In this document: positions 59,467 to 64,000 of the stretch, one piece after another | Layout of the letters: every line of letters begins with the position of its first letter | Position numbering within the stretch: position 1 is the first letter of the stretch | Source of the DNA: Sanguinoderma infundibulare | Lineage: Eukaryota > Basidiomycota > Agaricomycetes > Polyporales > Polyporaceae | Assembly (NCBI GenBank): GCA_032821775.1 | Contig: JAVLRN010000001.1 | Coordinates: 744,001-808,000 of the forward strand | Length of the DNA: 64,000 nucleotides | Direction: 5' to 3' | Made by a program: the position numbers and the translations under genes | Notes under the pieces: generated by a model | The model's input: only the letters and a program-made list of their open reading frames with translations | What the model was told of the DNA's origin: nothing | The model's database searches: none

Positions 59467-60713
59467 ATCTTGTATGCATCATATTGGAAACATGCTGGGC
59501 CTGTTCCAAAAAACATCAATTGAGTGTTGAGCAAAGAGGACCATCAAAGTTGTCTCAGAAAGCTGTAGATGAATGGTAGCTTGTGTTCTATATGTTGGAT
59601 GCAGTGCATAATGGGAAAGTTCAAGTTAACAAGGGGAAACATGCATCCTATGAGTAGGCCTGAGTAATCTGGGCTCACAGAAATAAACGAGGTTTGCACA
59701 GGCCTCTGGATTTGGGTATTGATGTCATGTGTTTGTATTTTCTTACAGATGGTGATTGGGTGAACATGTTGGCAACAAGCTTGAAACCCTCAACAAGCAC
59801 CTCTGTGGGCAATGGGGACATTCAACAAGGTGTGGTTCTATGTTGTTGCAGCTAGGTTTAGAAAGAATAAGCTCAGTGAGTAACATCTCATAGTCTTAAA
59901 TAAAATTTGTACTTTAGAAGGAGTGGAAGGGCTTGCAGACCTCAAAAGATGGCTGTGCTTCTGAAGCATCCTTAACATACATGTGCAACAGGTAGTTGAG
60001 TGCAGATGAGCATTTATCTGATGCTGATCACATTTTCACCACAAAACACTGCACTTTAGATAGGACTGAGAGGCTTTATCCATATTCGATCTGCATGGAG
60101 ATGATTCAAAAAGTGCACAGATAGTCTGGTCATCTTCAACTGAAGCCATTGCCTCATCACATGCAACTCCATTAACTATAACTGTGAGATTGATCTTCAT
60201 GCCACTCTTTTAATCCTTAATCACCAGCTCTTCAGACCTCCTATCATGAATGCTGGTCTCCTCCTGACAACAAGCACTGGCTTGACCTCCATAATATGTA
60301 CTGAGGTGCTTGTGGCTGAGCAACTCTTGACAGCCTCCTCGACAAGCCATCTGACCAGCATATCCTTCATATTGAGCAGAATTCAGTGCGAGTGACTTTC
60401 AGGATGGATTCAAGGTGCATCTTAAGAATGCTCACAGAGAGGAGGGGCTGAGTCCAACAAGTGGCTGCCTCCTCCATGGCCAGTCTGGTATCAGTATGCA
60501 TCATCACATCCTTTCTCAGCTCTGATATACATGACAGGCAGGTCTCGATTTGCAGAACCAGAAAATGCTCATAAAAAGGCTGCCCAGGATTTTGTTGCCG
60601 GAACATAAGACTCATCATTCCCTGGGGAGAAATGATAACCAGTCAAGTGAATTATCGCAGACCGAAAAGGTTACCTGACCCCAGCCACATGAAAGGAGGG
60701 AGAAATAGCACAG

Positions 60714-60781
60714 AAAGGCATCCTTTCCCTGCCTTTTCCCATTGTGCCCCCCCCAAAAGGCATCCTTTCTCTGCCTTTTCC
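60714..60781 (+). repeat. 26-bp direct repeat in a CpG-richer patch
   Basis: AAAGGCATCCTTTCYCTGCC followed by TTTTCC occurs at 60714-60740 and 60756-60781, separated by a C8 run. Shorter variants (GGATTTTCCTGACCCACATG) follow. The patch from about 60640 to 60950 keeps several CpGs, unlike its surroundings. Confidence 0.6.
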
Positions 60782-61194
60782 GGTGGCCAGGTATCCTTCC
60801 CCGAGGATTTTCCTGACCCACATGGAAAATGGCAAGGAAAAGCAATGTGTCGACATCGTGTAGAATGTAAGGAGATGTCGAGGCAAGGAAATCTTGAGGT
60901 ATCTTTTTCTAAGCATTTTCCTATCCCACGAATTGGGCCATGCCCGTCATGATAGGCTTAATCTATGTCTATCGCATCTAGGGTGGTCCTACTTTCTCTT
61001 CTTCTTCCTAATCTGGTGTCTGTCCCAAAAGCAATCAGTCCTCTTCACTTCATAGTTCAGAGTCACCTACCTCTTCAATAAATGCAGTGTCATGCAGATA
61101 GTAACAGCTGACTTGAATCCCTATACACACCTCCTGCACCTGATTGACAATGCTTCTCGAATCAGGTCTCTCTTCAATGCTCCATGTTCCCCTA

Positions 61195-61499
61195 GCTATA
61201 ATATTTTTCACTTAGCTGTAGCATCACTCCTTCTATAGTTATTCCCTACTTTTACTTTAGTGCATATCTTTGTCATTTCTTCTTGTGCAGGCACCAGTTC
61301 AGTGCGATAGGTGTTTGAACGTATATGCTATACACTCATGTGATCAGCATAGCATTAGAACACCTGTATTGTGCTCTGTTTATTCTTAGACTTTACAGAG
61401 CTTGACATAGGTGAGTAGTTAGCATCCTCTGCAATGTATAGACTTTACAGAGCTCGACATAGGCCATTGTGACTGCTCCTGGGCCCACTGCAGTCAACA
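61195..61499 (+). repeat. 5'-truncated solo LTR of the Copia-2 family
   Basis: From CTATAATATTTTTCACTTAG to CACTGCAGTCAACA it matches the Copia-2 LTR, including the duplicated TAGACTTYACAGAGCT segment. The first 110 bases of the LTR are missing. CpGs are mostly TpG/CpA. Confidence 0.85.
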
Positions 61500-61543
61500 A
61501 GATCATCTTAGATTGTGGGCCTCAGTTCTCAAGTAACTTGTTT

Positions 61544-61960
61544 TAAGGCTGGTTATAGGTTCAGGTTATTTCACAGGTAACCTAAACCTCATCTGCAGAA
61601 TTGCTGATAGGTTAATAACTTGTAGATTTAAATATCTACATTATAAATCAGCTAAAAATCTGAATCAGCCATTTTATAAGAGATTACAGGTTAGATTTTA
61701 GATCACCTGCAAAGTGACCTGTATTTCTATTTATCTGTAAATATTTATTAGGCTCTTTAACTTTTTTTTTCACTATTTCTAGTCTGTTTGCAGCTATTTA
61801 GTAAAATCAATAATGTAACCTATGATTTATAGGTCTTTGATTTGTAAGTTTAGGTTAAAAATTGATTTGATTCATACAGTTTCTAATCAAAGTCTTAAAG
61901 GCTGATAAACTCACAGGTTCAGATCTGAATCAACTATAGGTTAATCTATGTTTAGCATTA
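61544..61960 (+). mobile_element. hAT-type MITE family A, copy 6 (diverged)
   Basis: 417 bp, TAAGGCTGGTTATAGG to CTATGTTTAGCATTA. The flanks ACTTGTTT and ATAACCAG do not match, and the ends are altered, so this is the oldest copy or one whose flank was rearranged. Confidence 0.88.
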
Positions 61961-63466
61961 ATAACCAGGGATCTGCAATAGCTGAGAGTGGCTATCCCAG
62001 TAAGACATTGGACCAGGAGCCAGGTAGGCTAAAAGTCACCATATAAACTGTGATGCAGACCTGTTCAAAGTTCAAAAAAAAAGTGGAGGGAGATGGTAGT
62101 CTCTAACACTCTGACAAAAAAAATAGGAACAGAATCTGATATTACATGAGTAAGGACTGTAAAATACATATGGGATGCGTACCTGATATTGTGTGAGTAA
62201 GGACTAAAGAAGTGATATCAGGTTGCAGGAGGTATATATAATGTGTGTATGTAATCAGGCCCAATACCAAGTAAGGATGTAATCTTTTCATGCACATTGC
62301 ATAATGTCTGGTATGGAGTTCCAGTGTTGAATTGTAGGTTCTTTTGTGTCAGTCTTAGAAGTCCTAATTATTGGCAGTTGATAGCTCTGCCAACAATCTA
62401 AGCATGTACACATTTAGTGCCTGCACTCTGGACATATAGAAAAGAATTTTGGGGTTCTTTATTGGTCTGAAGGACCCTGTTAAACTGGTGTCTTTCCTAT
62501 TAAACCCCATTATGGTATACTCCTCATGTCGTGCTTCCATGTCTCTCAAATGGGTGCTCTATTGATTGTATCTGTTCTTCTGCTCCCAGTACATCATTGA
62601 CAAGCTGCTGTTTGCTTCTTCATTTCTCTTGAACCCCTCATTGACATCATGATGCTTCTTGCCCCTGGCTGCTGTCTGCCTTGCAGGCATATGATTTTCT
62701 CTGCTTATGCTGCATCGTTAGCATCCTATTGACTCCTTGCACTATCACTATATTTATACTAACACTTTTGTAATATAGTACTACATCCATGCCACAGGCA
62801 AGCATACTTTAAGAAGATGGGCTGAGATGATGACTGATGCCACATGGCCCTCCAGATCATCACTGACAAGTCCTGTAATTATTACACCAAGCATGTTTCA
62901 GCTATAGCAGAGGATGACATGCAAAACAATGTCAAGGTGAAGGGGAAGACTGCACCAAAGAATTCGACAGGCAAGGTCCATGAATAGGTGCATTTAGAGC
63001 ATGTTCCATATTACTTCATTTGCCCTATCTTGACCACACACCTTCCTCTCCCTCTCCATCTCCTGCTGAACCTGTTAGTGCCCACATTAGTATTCAATCT
63101 TACGATTCCTCCAATGCATTTTAGCTCTCATATCTGTAGAATGGTGCTGCCCCTGTTCCTTCTGAAACCACATCCACAGAGATGCAGACTACTCCTGCCA
63201 CAGACAAAGGCCACGGAAATGCTATGACACTTTTGCAGTACTGGACTGTAGTTGAGGTTGTACCCACCAACTGTCTGCAACACATCTACATTTTGAATGA
63301 TGAGATATAGATGTGTTTTCAAAGAACCATCTGTGTAGAAAGACCTGTGGCAGTGATCTGCATACACAGGTTGCTTCCTGTTTCTACTTACCCCTTCCTG
63401 TCCTGTGTTTAATTCTCAGAACTGATAACCACTCTGCAGGCTGCCAATGACAACATCTTCGATGCC
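61961..63466. other. Decayed region without recognisable genes
   Basis: A stretch at 62548-62640 resembles 26535-26630 and points to an unknown repeat. No open frame over 80 codons with recognisable content is present. Confidence 0.45.
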
Positions 63467-63882
63467 TAAGGCTAAATATAGGTCCAGGTTATGTCACAGG
63501 TAACCTAGACCTGACCTGCAGTATTGCCTATAGGTTAATAACTTGTAGGTTTAGATACTACATCATGAATCAGCTACAAATCTAAATCAGTCATTTTATA
63601 AGAGACTACAGGTTAGGTTTTAGATCACCTGCAAAGTGACCTGTATTTTTGCTTATTTGTAAATATTTATTAGGCTTTTTAACATCCTTTTTCACTATTT
63701 CTAGTCTGTTTGCAACTATTTAATAAAATAAATAATATAACCTATGATTCATAGGTCTTTGATTTGTAAGTTTAGGTTAAAAATTGATTTGATTAATACA
63801 GTTCCCAATCAAGGTCTCAAAGGCTGATAAACTCACAGGTTCAGATCTGAATCAACTATAAGTTAACCTATGTTCAGCCTTA
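63467..63882 (+). mobile_element. hAT-type MITE family A, copy 7
   Basis: 416 bp. The flanks TCGATGCC and TTGATGCC differ only by C to T at a CpG, so the duplication was perfect at insertion. Removal rejoins a + strand frame reading NDNIFDA and LESLTSDTIEVHDKL across the site. Confidence 0.93.
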
Positions 63883-64000
63883 TTGATGCCCTAGAGTCTC
63901 TTACATCTGACACCATAGAGGTCCATGACAAGCTCAAGTAGTATCTCAGCACTGAGGTTGAGCCCATTGATGATCCAAGATGGGGCCTAAGCATGTAGGA
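63883..64000 (+). pseudogene. Unknown coding remnant continuing past the MITE
   Basis: The frame reads DALESLTSDTIEVHDKLK, stop, YLSTEVEPIDDPRWGLSM and then a TAG. The last 30 bases resemble 22348-22380 (five transition differences). The family is unknown. Confidence 0.3.

Larger units (their letters stand above)
55767..61194. other. Decayed region with an unknown minus-strand gene remnant
   Basis: Apart from the remnant at 57.2-59.5 kb and the repeats at 60.7 kb, I see no known domain. The DNA is CpG-poor except for a patch at about 60640-60950. Confidence 0.4.

Overview
The window looks like the genome of a filamentous basidiomycete, most likely an agaricomycete. The reasons are short introns (48-71 bp) with GT-AG borders and CTAAC-like branch points, a cytoplasmic dynein heavy chain that exists as a stand-alone tail gene (the split dhc1/dhc2 arrangement described for Schizophyllum commune and other Agaricomycetes), and a transposon island with the CpG depletion typical of methylated basidiomycete repeats. 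I see no bacterial, CRISPR, tRNA or rRNA features.

Region 1 (1-8.2 kb) is ordinary, CpG-rich, single-copy euchromatin. It holds the 3' end of an unrecognised + strand gene (1-349), a complete four-exon gene for the mitochondrial branched-chain 2-oxo acid dehydrogenase E2 (2272-537, minus), a short divergent promoter, and a complete 13-exon dynein tail gene (2710-6902, plus). I rebuilt both gene models exon by exon and both stay in frame (515 and 1173 codons).

Region 2 (8.2-64 kb) is a nested, CpG-depleted retrotransposon graveyard. In order it holds: Copia-1 (8221-15201, minus, paired LTRs and a GGAGA target duplication); a long hAT-type non-autonomous element carrying F-box/WD40-like gene debris (17869-19317); decayed unknown coding remnants (19.3-27.4 kb); a long chromodomain Ty3/gypsy element, Gypsy-1 (27376 to about 40075, minus), pierced by four MITEs; an AT-rich stretch; a Copia gag fragment abutting a second chromovirus, Gypsy-2 (44030-48518, minus, truncated in gag by a piece of Copia-2 LTR); Copia-2 (50496-55766, plus, the youngest element, gag mostly missing); further unknown remnants (55.8-61.2 kb); a solo LTR fragment; and two more MITEs.

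The best-defined system is a hAT MITE group: seven copies of a 415-417 bp family (A) and two of a longer family (B). They share TAAGGCTGA...TCAGCCTTA ends, and eight of the nine have identical or one-mismatch 8-bp target duplications. Family B appears to have captured an F-box/WD40 gene fragment. No transposase for them is visible here. The retroelements are inactivated in a patterned way: CGA codons became TGA stops, and catalytic Asp codons in CpG context became Asn (protease of Copia-1, YLDD box of Gypsy-2). This fits methylation-linked C-to-T decay. Both Copia elements have a primer binding site complementary to the anticodon arm of initiator tRNA-Met, so priming probably uses a half-tRNA.
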